A stretch of DNA of 64,000 nucleotides from Actinernus sp. WN-2022 (GCA_030867875.1 JAOWCC010001368.1:2232001-2296000), one strand, 5' to 3'. Shown: positions 35,201 to 50,200, counted from the stretch's first letter. Notes: a model not told the origin generated them from the letters alone. Program-made: numbers and translations.

Positions 35201-38200
35201 TACAGTCCTTAGCACCTTTGAGGACCACACGGTCTGAGTTGACTCCACTGCGAGGGAAGCTGACAACGACACCGCCAAACTCATCGGCAATGTCGCGAAG
35301 GACCTCGCCTCTCTTGGCGACAAAGTGCCTGTGCCACTTGGGGTCCACATGAACCTCACCTTCAGAGATGTTATCCTGTAGAAGATTGTATGAAAATGAG
35401 TAACATTTAAAGTGGCTATACCAGAGTGTTGCGCATCTATGGGAGTCAACGTTCTATTGGCTACAAACAGTTAAAGGAGCTGTGTCATGGTGTTGCGCAT
35501 GTGTGGAGTCAATCTTCGATTGGTAGCTGTTAATTGGCTACAAACAGTTAAAGGGGATATGTCATGGTGTTGTACATGTGTTGTACTCTCCCCCAACCGT
35601 ATTTAACGTCTGTAACTCGTGACAGTCTGGCGAGACTGATAAACTTGAGGCCGAAGTGGGACCTATGTCAGTGGACCTACGATTTTACGTCCTTATCCGC
35701 TAACTATTTGTACTTCGAGAACGAGATTGTTTCACAAAGGCAGCACCTTCTACTCAGTTATTTTTAAGACCCCGAGTGTTGGTCCGGCCGGGGTTTGAAC
35801 CCACAACTTCCCGCTTGACAGACCGGCGCTTAACCACTGAACTAACTGGGAAGTGGTGAAATACCAAGAAAACAAATTGCTTGCTATATTTTCTACATTT
35901 TTTAAGCCAAGCTTCATGCAAAAGTGCACAGCATGTTTGCTTATGAACAAAAAATCGGTAAAGGATAATCATGAAAAGAAAAATACAATAATAGGCATGG
36001 ATTACCCAAAGAAACTGGCTCCAATAACAGGATCTAAACATACCAATTCCTTGATGGACTTGAGAAGTTGTTCCTTGGCGGCCTCGACAGAGTCCTTCTT
36101 GCCAATGATGGTGATGAGTTCTTTGTCCTCGTCCTTGGATGCCGGGAACACGATCCTCGCACCAGTCTTCTCACGCACTTTACGGATTGAAGTTCCGCCT
36201 CGACCAATCAGGAAGCGGTGATGCTCAGGCTTGGCACGGATCTCGGCAGTGAAACTACTCAGTTCCTGTGAATAAACAATCATGTCAACTTGTAAACAAC
36301 TTGCGAATAAACAATCATGTCAACTTGTAAATAACTTGCGAATAAACAATCATGTCAACTCGTAAATAACTTGCGAATAAACAAACACGTTAACTTGTAA
36401 CTAACTTGCAAATAAACAAATATGTCAACTTGTAAATAACTATTTATGCCAAATAAACTGACAGCGTACAATCTTACAGAATGAGATTAAACGACAATCT
36501 GATTGAAGACGTTCCTTTTTTCCTCTCAATTTACTAATTTAGTGCTGAAAATGGCAAGGCTGCTGTTGGTCGAAGTTCGAAATCTAAAAACGAAAGTCAG
36601 ACTGCCGGATACGAACTCAGGGAGCCGGTGTGGTGCAGTAGTTAAATACTTCGCCTCTCACCTCTGTGGCTCAGGTTTGATTCCCGTTTGCGGCGCCACA
36701 TGCGAGTCGATCGAGTTCGTTGGAAACTCACCAAGAGTTTTTCTCCGCGTTCTCCGGATTTCTTCCCTCAACAAAAACCAACATGCTAAATTCAAATTCG
36801 ATCTGTGGATTAGCCAGGTCCTGACTTTGATCAGCCTCTATGTTGTTTCAAGTCTCATTAGAAATTCAGAGTTTTTTTGCCGTCTGGGTTTCGTGTCTAC
36901 ATTCGGTTATTCACTCTTCTTAGTATTTATGCGCATATCTAATTCACTACTCTCAAACGAGGCTATCCCCGCATCGTGGATGCCGCAACGTGCATCCTAG
37001 TTCGAAAGAACAATTCAGGTTTTTTCTTGTCTCCAACGCATTGAGGAACACAGAAATGTTCCTTCCACGAACCCATTTTGCTTTTCAGCTAAGCACTGAT
37101 GCGGGAATAGCCTCGTTTTCGAGTAGCTAATAATATGCACATAAATATTAAGAAGAGTCAATTGTAATTACTAGTCACATGTGACAGTCTCCTTCGCAGC
37201 CGTTATGTGTGTCGTCACGCAATGCTTCTACCCACTAAGAGAAGGGAGAAGCGTTGCGTGACGACACAAATAACGTGACATCACAGAGCTGTAAACGAGC
37301 TTACCTTCTCACTGGTCAGCTCTTGTAGTTGTTTTTTAGCCTTTTCCACATCATCCTTTGGGCCGCGGATGAGAACCGTGTCGCTGTTACTTCCTTCAGG
37401 TGGAAACTTGATACTGACACCACCACAATCCTCCATCACTGAACGAATCAAACGACCTTTAGCTCCTATGATGGAGTTATGGAACTTGGACGGGATGTGT
37501 ACCTCTAACTGGGTCACATTAGCCTGAAACAAAAGGAGGGAAATATGAAGTTCAGGATGGCAGGCAGGAATGAAACAGAGAATGTTTATTATGCTAGTGA
37601 CATTGTAATATAGATTCAACATGTGGCTACATGTATCGTTACCTGCCTTCTGACAATACTAAATATTATTAGTACTAAATTATATCGCTATCGTTTTTAC
37701 GCTTTTAAGCTCTGAATGTTATATCATACGAAATTCCCTTAGTCATGCTAAGTTTATCGGTCAACAGACGGCCTTTAAAATATGATTTACTCAACGCTGT
37801 GAATATTACAAACACTACAACAGGCAGACAAAGCATGCAATACGTGAACACGGTACACCTATTACATTCATCTGAGCCCAGTATGGCAAAATATTTAAGT
37901 CGAGACTTCAATATTGGACAAGACCAAAGTCTAATATTAAAAGCTGAGACCTGAATATTTTCCATACCGGGTGAGGATGAATCCTATAAGTGTTTTATTA
38001 TACCGAACAACTACTCCTCCAATTAATAAACACAATAACGTGAACAGCTCATGTGAACTGTGCAATACTAAGGTCCTGTCCAATATGTGCATGTTGTTGT
38101 CCTGGCAACATATTGGGCTGGCACATGATCCTAATGTACACATCTGATTGGTGGACAGCTCATGTGAACTGTCCAATACTAAGGTCCTGTCCAATATGTG

Positions 38201-41200
38201 CATGTTGTTGTCAGGGCAACATATTGGGCTGGCACATGATCCTAATGTACATATCTGATTGGTGGACAGCTCATGTGAACTGTGCAATACTAAGGTCCTG
38301 TCCAATATGTACTTGTTGTTGTCAGGGCAACATATTGGGCTGGCACATGATCCTAATGTACACATCTGATTGGTGGACAGCTCATGTGAACTGTGCAATA
38401 CTAAGGTCCTGTCCAATATGTGCATGTTGTTGTCAGGGCAACATATTGGGCTGGCAAATGATCCTAATGTACACATCTGATTGGTGGACAGCTCATGTGA
38501 ACTGTGCAATACTAAGGTCCTGTCCAATATGTGCATGTTGTTGTCAGGGCAACATATTGGGCTGGCACATGATCCTAATGTACACATCTGATTGGTGGAC
38601 AGCTCATGTGAACTGTGCAATACTAAGGTCCTGTCCAATATGTGCATGTTGTTGTCAGGGCAACATATTGGGCTGGCACATGATCCTAATGTACACATCT
38701 GATTGGTGGACAGCTCATGTGAACTGTGCAATACTAAGGTCCTGTCCAATATGTACTTGTTGTTGTCAGGGCAACATATTGGGCTGGCACATGATCCTAA
38801 TGTACACATCTGATTGGTGGACAGCTCATGTGAACTGTGCAATACTAAGGTCCTGTCCAATATGTGCATGTTGTTGTCAGGGCAACATATTGGGCTGGCA
38901 CATGATCCTAATGTACACATCTGATTGGTGGACAGCTCATGTGAACTGTGCAATACTAAGGTCCTGTCCAATATGTGCATGTTGTTGTCAGGGCAACATA
39001 TTGGGCTGGCACATGATCCTAATGTACACATCTGATTGGTGGACAGCTCATGTGAACTGTGCAATACTAAGGTCCTGTCCAATATGTGCATGTTGTTGTC
39101 AGGGCAACATATTGGGCTGGCACATGATCCTAATGTACACATCTGATTGGTGGACAGCTCATGTGAACTGTGCAATACTAAGGTCCTGTCCAATATGTAC
39201 TTGTTGTTGTCAGGGCAACATATTGGGCTGGCACATGATCCTAATGTACACATCTGATTGGTGGACAGCTCATGTGAACTGTGCAATACTAAGGTCCTGT
39301 CCAATATGTGCATGTTGTTGTCAGGGCAACATATTGGGCTGGCACATGATCCTAATGTACACATCTGATTAGTGGACTATTTGAAAGGTACAATAACGTA
39401 AATTGTAGGACAGCAGAATAAATTACAGTACACATCTCAGTTGACTCACCAATTCATTCTGGATGGCCAGGATTCTCTCCCTCGCAGCCTCTACTTGAGC
39501 CTTGTGGCCTGTGATTATGATGACATCACTATCACTGCCTTCCGCAGGCAGCTCAATCTTAGTGTCTGTCTCCTCACGAATCTGGAGACATTAAATTATT
39601 GAATGAGAACTCTATCTATAGTGCCACAATAGTGCGTAATACACCTCTCACCAATGTGGTCCAAGATTGATTGATTCCCAGACACTGCGTCATATGTGAG
39701 AATTCGCACCCATGCTCCGAGGGTTTTTCTCCGGTTTTCCTCCCTCCATAAAATCAATGTGAGTTGAGCATTAAGTGCAGAGAATACATGAATGTAGTAA
39801 GGAGTGTGTGTGGAATGAGTATATAATACATTAGCATATCTTGCTAGAGGCCAAATCAACCTCATTCATCAGAGGATAAACAAATATTTAGTTGTTGTTT
39901 TTCATTTAACACATGAGTATGTACCTTTTTGATGGTAGAACCACCCCTGCCAATTATATTCTTGTGGAACTGTTTGAAGATGGGAACTTCCAAGCAATAG
40001 TTGGCAGCAATCTATTTGAAAGAAAAAATAAGGAAAACTTAAAATAACCGACAGGAAAAAATAATAAGTACAGTCTGTCAATTTCGTTTATTAAGGAATC
40101 AAATTTCAATGAGGTCATTTAAGGGATAACCTAATAATAGTTCCTTTTACTGTTTTTATCTCAGCAGCACTTATTAAAGTATATTTCTCTAAGATTGTAA
40201 GTATCAAATGTCTGATACCTGAAAAACAACCGTATAAATGAAGAAATTCAATGTTGACTCAATTAAATTAGCACAACGCCCCTTAAATGACGTCATTTCA
40301 AGGATTTGCAATGCTTTTTATAGCAATACTACAACCATAAATCGCCCAAAAATGGTTGAACAAGATTTAAAACACTTTACTGCACCCCAATAAAGGATGT
40401 TTGGCTAGGGCTTATGCACTTTAAACTTTTTGCAGTTTATTTTAATATGGTATAATCTATACAAGATTTATACAATCAATAGAAATGTGTTGATCATGGC
40501 TGCTTCTACTTATCGCCTACTCATGGTTAATACATATTTCACAACTAGTCTTTTTCTTCAAGGACCGTTCAAGGACAGTCCACACTTTTCAAGGACTACC
40601 TCAAAATTCAATGCAATTTAGACCCAACGTTTGCCTTGCTTGCATGTTGAATCATTCAGTGCTGCACTAACGATCTTTTAGAGGAAAAAAGGAGTCTGTT
40701 TCCCGTCTTCTCAAACACCCAAGGAGGTTTCAACAAAATTCAAGGAGTTTGGGTAAAAAAAAATCAAGGTCTTTTCAAGGCCCATTCAAACCATGCTCCT
40801 TATCAAGTAGAATTAAGTAGCCTAAAATAAGATTAAAGTACCTTCTATATTGTGTCTGTAATGTTTTTTTATGTATTTTTGTGTTCATCTTATTGATATT
40901 CAAATAGAACTAAACATATTTCATTTATTATACATAAAATTAACTTCTATAAAGTAAAGCAACTTTATTTAATGTTGATAACTCGCAACAGTCCGGTGAG
41001 ACTGATAATTAAACTTCAGGCAGACTTGGGACCTACGATGTTACATCCTTATCCAAGTAGACGTGAAGGGCTAACCATTTGCAGTTTGAGAACAAGATTG
41101 TTTTGCAAAGGTAGCACCTTCTACTCAGTTATTTTTAAGACCCAAGTGTTGGTCCGGCTGAGGTTTGAACCAGTGTCCTCCTGCATGACATACCAGAGCT

Positions 41201-44200
41201 TAACCACTGAGCTAACCAAGAGGCGGTTAGAACTTACATATATATATATATAATTTTTGGCTAAGGTGAACAAGTTGCACCATAAATGTTGTCGGTAAGT
41301 GGTTGGCCGACCACATATTTATGGTGCAACTTGTTCACTTTAGCCATAATTTTTATATGTAAGTTGTTGTTGTATAAATATTGCCACTCTATTAACAATT
41401 CTTTAAGGCAACATGCAGCACTCTAATGGCTGCTTACCAGTTCGGCATTGAGCTTTTTCAGGTAAGCATAAACCTTGTCCACGTCTTCACGTGGCCCTCT
41501 CAGCGTTACAACATCGCTCTTCCTTCCAGGGTCAGGGAATGAAATCTGCACTTCTGGATATTTGTCACGGATCTCCTTGACCTTCTCTCCCTTAGCACCA
41601 ATGATGGTACGGTGGAATCGGTGGTTAATTAGTACGTCTCTTGTCTTCTCATTCTCCTGTTGAGTTTTAAAAAGTTTTAAAAACAGATGAAAGATATGTC
41701 TTAAAGAAAATAGCTTCTGTGTCATGTACACCTGTCGATTGGATGATGTCAGGAATAGACCACAAAACAAATGATTGCTTATTTGCAAACTGAGTTACTA
41801 GCAGATGGTTTTTAAACAGGTGAATGTGGCTACCCTGGGTAGTACAAATTGATCAAATTTATAGTGATTAATGTATTGTTGGGTCTAAATGGTCAATGTT
41901 TACTTGACCCAATGTTTTAAAATTGTTGTTGTGGCACTTTAAGAGTCTGAATAATAAAAAGATTTGGAAAAGGATTCTGGTACATGTAGTTGTAGTACAA
42001 TAATGTAAATAATCTGTCACACATTAAAGCCTGGTCAAATGTTTCAACATTTGTTATTGTTAATGTTATGCACATTTGACCATACATAACATGTTAATTC
42101 GTTTGCAATTTAAGTAATAAATATTATTATTATTATTAACATCTCTTCAACATCGGTTCAACACTTTAATTTGATTAAAGCATTGTTGAAACAGAGAAGT
42201 TATTACCGTTGATGTGCGACCCTGGAAGTTTCGAGTCTCGTCTGTGAAATTCAATTAGCTTTCAAACACTTGCCACCTAGACTTAATTAATTCAGGGCAG
42301 AACGTGTTTGATTGCTGAATCGGCTAAATCGAATTTTACAGACGAGACTTGAATAACTTCCTAGGTCACACTATAACGAAAATGGTAATAATTAAAATGT
42401 TGGACAGATTTTGAATAAAGATATAAACTAAGTCAACATCTCTTCAAACATCTCTCAAACTCATGAATAATTCATGAGATTCATCCAATGGGTAGTACAA
42501 ATCATCACATGCATGGGTCTTGATACCCCGTGAAACCCTAGTGTTTGATGCACTTCCAAATTACTGGTGATCTTCCTCTGGCTTTCTAATGGACATTGAG
42601 ATTTATGTGCTAGACCTAATTAGCTACAAGGATTACATTGTACATTTGTACATTGTATGTTTGACTTAACATGAAGAAAACTGAAGGAAAAGATTGAAAT
42701 AAAAATCGGCTTCAGGAATGTGCTTCGAACTATCATCCTCATGACTGCTCCAGACAGCTAGTCCTCTGTCTTGTCCACTACACTATCAGGCCGTTTGTTG
42801 AAACAACCGTGAACATAATCAACTCTCGTAGTCAATTATCGTATGCAACAAAATAGCAGGCAAACAACACTTCCTAATGATCTATGAATACAGGTTTTGT
42901 TTACGCATGAGAAGACATTTCAAACACTCAATCATTGTTCATCTTTCATCAGGGAATTCTAAATATCTCAAAAACAATATTTGGAACCCCTGATAAAAGA
43001 CTCATTCAATTCATGTTAGAAATAGTTTGTCGAACGGTTTCAACTTCTTGTTTCAACAAAATAATGTTGAACCAATATTGGATCAATTTGGAACTGCTTA
43101 GCACATGTATGTAAACATAGACTTACCAGTTTCTTTACCATCTGAATGATTTCATTCTTGGCGACCTCGACCCCCTGGGGGGAGCCCTCAATCCTAATGA
43201 TGTTACTGTTCTCATTGTTAGATGGGATGATGATGGAAGTTCCAGTGTCGGTCTTAATGCGGTTCACTGATAAAAACAATAGAACATTTGCAGATGACGT
43301 CACATACCTGAACTCCTTGCATGGATACTTTTGTTCCTTTAATTTGGACTATTGTCCTGGAACTCTCAAGGGAATTCAGAAATTTGAATGAGAAAAAGAA
43401 TAATTATTTCAAAAGGATTCTGGTAGTGGTTGTAAAATGATGCCATAATGCATCTATTTTACCAAATGTAATGACAATATAAATTATGACATACACTGTA
43501 CACCATTACTGTTATACAAGCCCTGGTTGTTCAAATTGGGTGGATAATGCTATCCACTGGATAAGTGTTAACCTAACTAGCTTATTTCATCCACTGGACA
43601 AAGATTTATCTGGAGGATAGAGATATCCACCCTTTGAACAACTGGACTTTGGTCAACTCAATGGTTAGGCAGGCCCACCCAATGAATGGGATCAATAACA
43701 GATTGATACTGATTGATACACAAACAGATGTGGAATACGAACCATGTCATGGTAGTGTTTTTGTTTTATTCAGAGTGTTTCTTATTCTCAAAATGCAGGA
43801 AATACCAATTCAGAGATCCCTTAGTAGCAGCTAGTGCTTGCAGCGCTTGTCACACACCATACCGCGTGCCTATAGTGCTTGCACCCCCCATATCAAATCC
43901 TGGATACAGGCCTGTTAAATATATAACAGCTTTTGCTGCTGGTTTTCTTAGCATGCTAAGAGAGTTACTGTAACAGAAAACACAGATAACAAGCCTTACC
44001 ATTAGCACCATTTTTACCAATGATATGTGGATGGAACCTTTGTTCCACATTAACTTCAGCGAAGGCCATTGATGCAATCTAGAAACAGAAATAGAATAGT
44101 TATTAAATAGCTATTTTTTTTATTAACTAGAGTAGAGTAGCTAACCCTGGTCCTGGCTGTCACTGAGTTTTTAAATTGCTGCACAACTGTGAAAATATAC

Positions 44201-47200
44201 CCCTTTTTGTGGCTTAAGCTCTGGTAAGTACCCAGCAATCACCATCATAGGTGCTAGCGATAATTGCCAGTAGCAGTCTTCTAATGACAGCCCTGCTGGT
44301 CTCATTCACGACCTGTTAATCACATTGATCAAAGAACACAACAGCAGTAACAGATTGTAACATACCAGTTCCCTTATGAAAGTTTCCAGGGCCTCGCGAG
44401 CCCTCTCCACCTCCTCAGGGGGTCCCTCAAGGGTGATACTGTCCTTCTCATCACTGAACTCAACATGAACCTGATCAGGGAAAGAACAGGAATTATTAGT
44501 TTAAAGGGGCATTGTCAACCCCAAAATGAAAGACAAAATAACTACTCAGATTAGAAGAGTATGCTTTCCAGACCTGTATACTGGAGAAAATGTAGAGCAA
44601 CTTGAAACTAAAATCATGTTTCTATAATAAACTTTGTAATCCACTTTAATCTTTGCCATTTTCTCTCTCCAATACCATGTAGTTTGGACTGTTAACACCT
44701 ACTAAGGCACTAAGGCATATTCAAGCAAAATCGTATGTGGGGGAGGCTCATTTCCGCAGAACAATGGATTCTACTACAGTTCTTATATGGACCATTACTT
44801 AATTGCTTCTCCCGACCTATCCTTTATACCTTGTAAGAGTTAATAAACTATATCACGGTTTCTAGCTCCATGTATTCCTCACCTTGGGTAAATCTTGGGT
44901 GATTTTTCTGATATTCTGTCCTTTGCGTCCAATGATGAACCTGTGAAGCCAGCGTGGTGCACTAACCTCAGCAAACACAACACTGTTGGCCTTTTCATAC
45001 ACCTGGGTTAGAGCCATGCCAAGCTTGTCTTGTTCACCCCGCAGAGTAATGGTCTCAGATTCACTGTCGGATGGCGGCATCTCAACAGACACACCTATCA
45101 GATAGAGATCAAGATATTTAAAGACATTTGGCATAAAATTATACCTTTAAACAAGCTTACAGTGCGACTACTGAAACTGGGGCCACTTAGACAAGGAGAA
45201 CCAATCACATTGCAGACTTAGACAATGAGAACCAATCACATTGCAGACTTAGACAATGAAAACCAATCACATTGCAGACTTAGACAATGAGAACCAATCA
45301 CATTGCAGACTTAGACAAGGAGAACCAATCACATTGCAGACTTAGACAATGAGAACCAATCACATTGCAGACTTAGACAATGAAAACCAATCACATTGCA
45401 GACTTAGACAATGAGAACCAATCACATTGCAGACTTAGACAAGGAGAACCAATCACATTGCAGACTTAGACAATGAGAACCAATCACATTGCAGACTTAG
45501 ACAATGAAAACCAATCACATTGCAGACTTAGACAATAAAAAACAATCACATTGCAGACTTAGACAATGAAAACCAATCACATTGCAGACTTAGACAATGA
45601 GAACCAATCACATTGCAGACTTAAACAATGAAAACCAATCACATTGCAGACTTAGACAATGAGAACCAATCACATTGCAGACTTAGACAATGAGAACCAA
45701 TCACATTGCAGACTTAGACAATGAAAACCAATCACATTGCAGACTTAGACAATGAGAACCAATCACATTGCAGACTTAAACAATGAAAACCAATCACATT
45801 GCAGACTTAGACAATGAGAACCAATCACATTGCAGACTTAGACAATGAGAACCAATCACATTGCAGACTTAGACAATGAAAACCAATCACATTGCAGACT
45901 TAGACAACGAGATCAACCAATCACATTGCAGACTTAGACAATGAGAACCAATCACATTGCAGACTTAGACAACAAAACCCAATCACATTGCAGAATGAAA
46001 TCAAAGAATTCCAACTTACGGTTACTTGAGCCAATCAGTGTTGATTACGTGACAATAGCATTTTGACTTTTGGTTGACTAGTTCTGAAATCAAAGTTTTT
46101 AGAATGAAGAAAATTGCATGTATACACTTTGGAATGCCTTATTTTCGTTTTGCAATGTTTTTAGTTCGAGTTGTCTAAGTGGCCCTGGTTTCAGTGATTG
46201 CACTCTAAGGCTACAAGACAAATACAGTCAAACCTGTATTAAGAGGACACCCTAGGGAATGGGTAACTGTCCATTTAATACAGGGGTGTCTGCTTAATAT
46301 AGGCGCACTAAAAATGAACTCTGGGTGTATAGGGTATAAGCCGCACCTTTTCACCCAAAATTTTCGTTCAAAATCGGGGGTGCGGCTTATCTACGGGAAC
46401 ACCTAGAAAGGAGACCCAACATTAACATATATTTACATACATGTATCATGAACCTGAATGAAGCTTTTATTATGCGACGCGTATATTACAATCAGGTTCA
46501 AATCGCATCCGATCGTGTAATATAGCAATTTAAGCATAATCATTGAAAAAAAAAAAACTTTCAAAGAGTTAAAGCAAAAACTCTTCTAAGACCCACCTTA
46601 GACCTAATATATTAGAATTTCGTGAATATTTAAACGTGATTAAGCTTATTTACCTTCCAAAACAGGCTGATTCGCAGCGGTTGTCAAAGCATGCATCTAA
46701 ACAACCAGGCATTCTTCGCAATTTTACAACGTGGGAGATTGGCACTAGTTCATGAAAATGCAAGATGGTGGACCTGACCTACTCGTGCAAGTATTGTTTC
46801 GCCAGAAAACCTTTCTTGCTCTAGCGATTAAAGGAAAGCGGTTCCTTAGAATTGTTGTTAGTTAATTGGGGAATAAATGCGGAAGAATTCTGGAGTGATT
46901 TAAGACTGCAGGTTAAAATATACACAAGAAATGACAAGGCAAGTTGAACCATATTCGATTGAATTAAAGTTGTGATTATTTATTTATGACAATCTGATGA
47001 AGTTTTGCTTCAAGTACAAGTGTTTATGAACTCGGACAAAAAAAATTTTTTAAAGAAGTTTAGCATCAAGTACAAGCGTTTATGAACTCGGACAAAAGAT
47101 TTTCTAATTATTTTTTGTATTTAAAAAAAAAAAATGTTTCCCTAAATTCAAGCTTCAAAACTTGGGGTGCGGCTTATCTACGAGTGCAGCTTATACATGT

Positions 47201-50200
47201 ACACGGGTAAATACGGTAACTCCCATGATGCTCTCCGATAAGGACGTTAAATCGTAGGACCATCAGTGGATGAAGAGCCACCTCGTGGAAATGCCACTGA
47301 TTAATCCGTTATTACTTTTATTATAATTGAAATGTTGGAATGCTGGTGTGGTTTGTTTTCTGTTTTGCGTGATTTTATTTGGTCAAACCTGTAACAATAG
47401 TAAATACTACAATAACAAACTCTGGCAAAATAGTCAACAAGGAGAAGTGAGTGAACAGCTGATAGTTCTGATAGTTCTACTGAATAGCAGTACAATTAAT
47501 TTACCAGTCAAGGATAGGATCTCCTGGATAGTTCCACCTCTTGGTCCTACAACATACTTATGCTGGGACTTTCTTACTTCAATCGATACAGTGGTGGTCT
47601 TACGTTTCTAAAACAAAAAGCAGAATTAGTTGTTAAGTATGTGAGAATAGCCCACTCTTGACATATACTTCACTTGTCATGCACACTGCTTTCAGTTTTT
47701 GAGGCTGTGGGGAAAATTAAATGTACTAAAATTCTCGTAGAAAAATTATAAAACATTTTATTTAGCATGCAGGGTCCGAAATTAACTTATTCATGTAGGT
47801 GCCAACTGGCAACTAGCCAACATTTTTTAGTCGCCAGATGACCAATTGTGGTCGCCACATTTCGAGTTTGAAGCAACATGTGACAAAGAAAATTTGCTGG
47901 CATGTTTTATTGGATAAATTTACTTAGAACATCGTGTGACTTCGGGACATTGTGGCATTGTGCAGACTTTAGGTAAGTTGCCAGCTGCCGACTAACTCTG
48001 AAATTTCGTTGCATTGGCGCCAAATAAGGCGCAATTTCGGACCCAGGCATGGAGCATCATACCGACACCTATGTATGTGCCAAGTGAAGCATATCTCACA
48101 AGAACGCTGCCGTTATTATGTCCTCTGGCATGGAGCATCATACTGACACCTATGTATGTACATGTACCAAGTGAAGCATATCTCACAAGAACGCTGCCGT
48201 TATTATGTCCCCTGGCATGGAGCATCATACTGACACCTATGTATGTACATGTACCAAGTGAAGCATATCTCACAAGAACGCTGCCGTTATTATGTCCCCT
48301 GGCATGGAGCATCATACTGACACCTATGTATGTACATGTACCAAGTGAAGCATATCTCACAAGAACGCTGCCGTTATTATGTCCCCTGGCATGGAGCATC
48401 ATACTGACACCTATGTATGTGCCAAGTGAAGCATATCTCACACGAACGCTGCCGTTATTATGTCCCCTGGCATGGAGCATCATACTGACACCTATGTATG
48501 TGCCAAGTGAAGCATATCTCACAAGAACGCTGCAGTTATTATGTCCCCTGGCATGGAGCATCATACTGACACCTATGTATGTACATGTACCAAGTGAAGC
48601 ATATCTCACAAGAACGCTGCAGTTATTATGTCCCCTGGCATGGAGCATCATACTGACACCTATGTATGTGCCAAGTGAAGCATATCTCACAAGAACGCTG
48701 CAGTTATTATGTCCCCTGGCATGGAGCATCATACTGACACCTATGTATGTACATGTACCAAGTGAAGCATATCTCACAAGAACGCTGCCGTTATTATGTC
48801 CCCTGGCATGGAGCATCATACTGACACCTATGTATGTACATGTACCAAGTGAAGCATATCTCACAAGAACGCTGCCGTTATTATGTCCTCTGGGGATTTT
48901 GAATGAGATTACTTAGTAATTAAATTTTCAGTGAGCACTTGAAACTAACATTGCTTAGGGTTGCTTGTTTGGTTCCTGCCCAACGTGACTGGGCCCTAGT
49001 GTTTTCTACTGGGACCGAGGATAGAGTCAAAGTGCCAAAAATATTCAACCGCTAACCAAAATAATGAGTCCTTGTGTTAACGATAAGGTGCATTAAAAAC
49101 ATGTATTAATTTTCACTCATTCTTAATTGAGGGGCTGTGTGCAAAAAGGATGTAAGTGTCTCCTGTTCACATTCTAAATTCTCCTTCAATTTCTTTGATT
49201 TCTAAGGGAGAATTTAGAACATGATCAAGACTCAGTCACTTATGCCCTTTTTGCACACATCCCTTCAATTATAAAGTGTTCATAATTAACTTGCGGTCAA
49301 TATATATGTATACTGAGAAAGTTTATCAATGGCCATTTTTTCAATCCATATCTTTGAATTTAGAAATTGATAATTTTATGAAATACTGTGCAGGTGATAG
49401 GGTATGGTCTGTGGCTGAGGTACCATGGTTAGCTTCCCCTCGCAGGTGGCAAGCACTAATGCAAGTGCAGTCACTTTAGGCGCCTGTCCCTGCCTTAACA
49501 TCCAAAATGTAGGAACATAATACTCCACATAGACAGTACAATGGTAGAGAACCCTTGAGTAAGCCTGGCTATGCTGAATTTCTAAAGCTGGTATTGGAGA
49601 GTGGGTTAAAAAAGCTGAAATAAATATCATGCTTACCTTGTCTTCATAGATTGCAAGGATTGTTTTCATAGCCTGTGCCACACCTTCTTTCTCTCCAGCA
49701 ACTGTGAGCTCATCTTTGTTTACAGATGGTGGGGGGATGTTAATGCGGGCTCCTGTTTGCTCCATGATCTTCCTTGAAGTCTCATTGTTGGGTCCAGATA
49801 TGAATGGATGATATGTCTTGGGGATGGCAAGGCGCTCGAAAGCAAGCTTAGCCTGCAAAAAAGAAGAAAAAGAAAATGAGAGAGTTGATATTAAGTCATA
49901 ATGCTTGTCTAGAACTTACTGCACAACAGGTTTGTAAGTTCCTCAAGACTTTGCAAAACACAGCAACTTCAAACTATGCTGTTCAGGGCTGGAAATTGAA
50001 AAAAAGACTATAGTCACATTTTTGAGACTAGATGAAAAAAATTTACTAGCAAAACAGAAAATTTTAGTTGCAAAACAAATGCAATCCAGCAGAGCGACAA
50101 CAAAGACTATGCCTGCAATGCAGTTTGGACAGAAAATATCACTGGTGGATAGTTCAGCAGTGTAACCATAAAATACTGTGGCTGCCATACTTCTTTCTTT

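Noticed and set aside
38053..39372. Open frames of 439 and 475 codons on opposite strands, rich in Cys and Trp
   Set aside because: They are translations of the 111-bp satellite; its length is a multiple of three, so frames stay open on both strands. They overlap each other and lie inside a vigilin intron.
45187..45998. Regular 31-bp repeats resembling a CRISPR array
   Set aside because: There are no spacers between units; it is a head-to-tail minisatellite in a eukaryotic intron.
47992..48916. Open frames of about 290-300 codons on both strands
   Set aside because: They arise from the 81/87-bp satellite, whose two unit lengths are both divisible by three.
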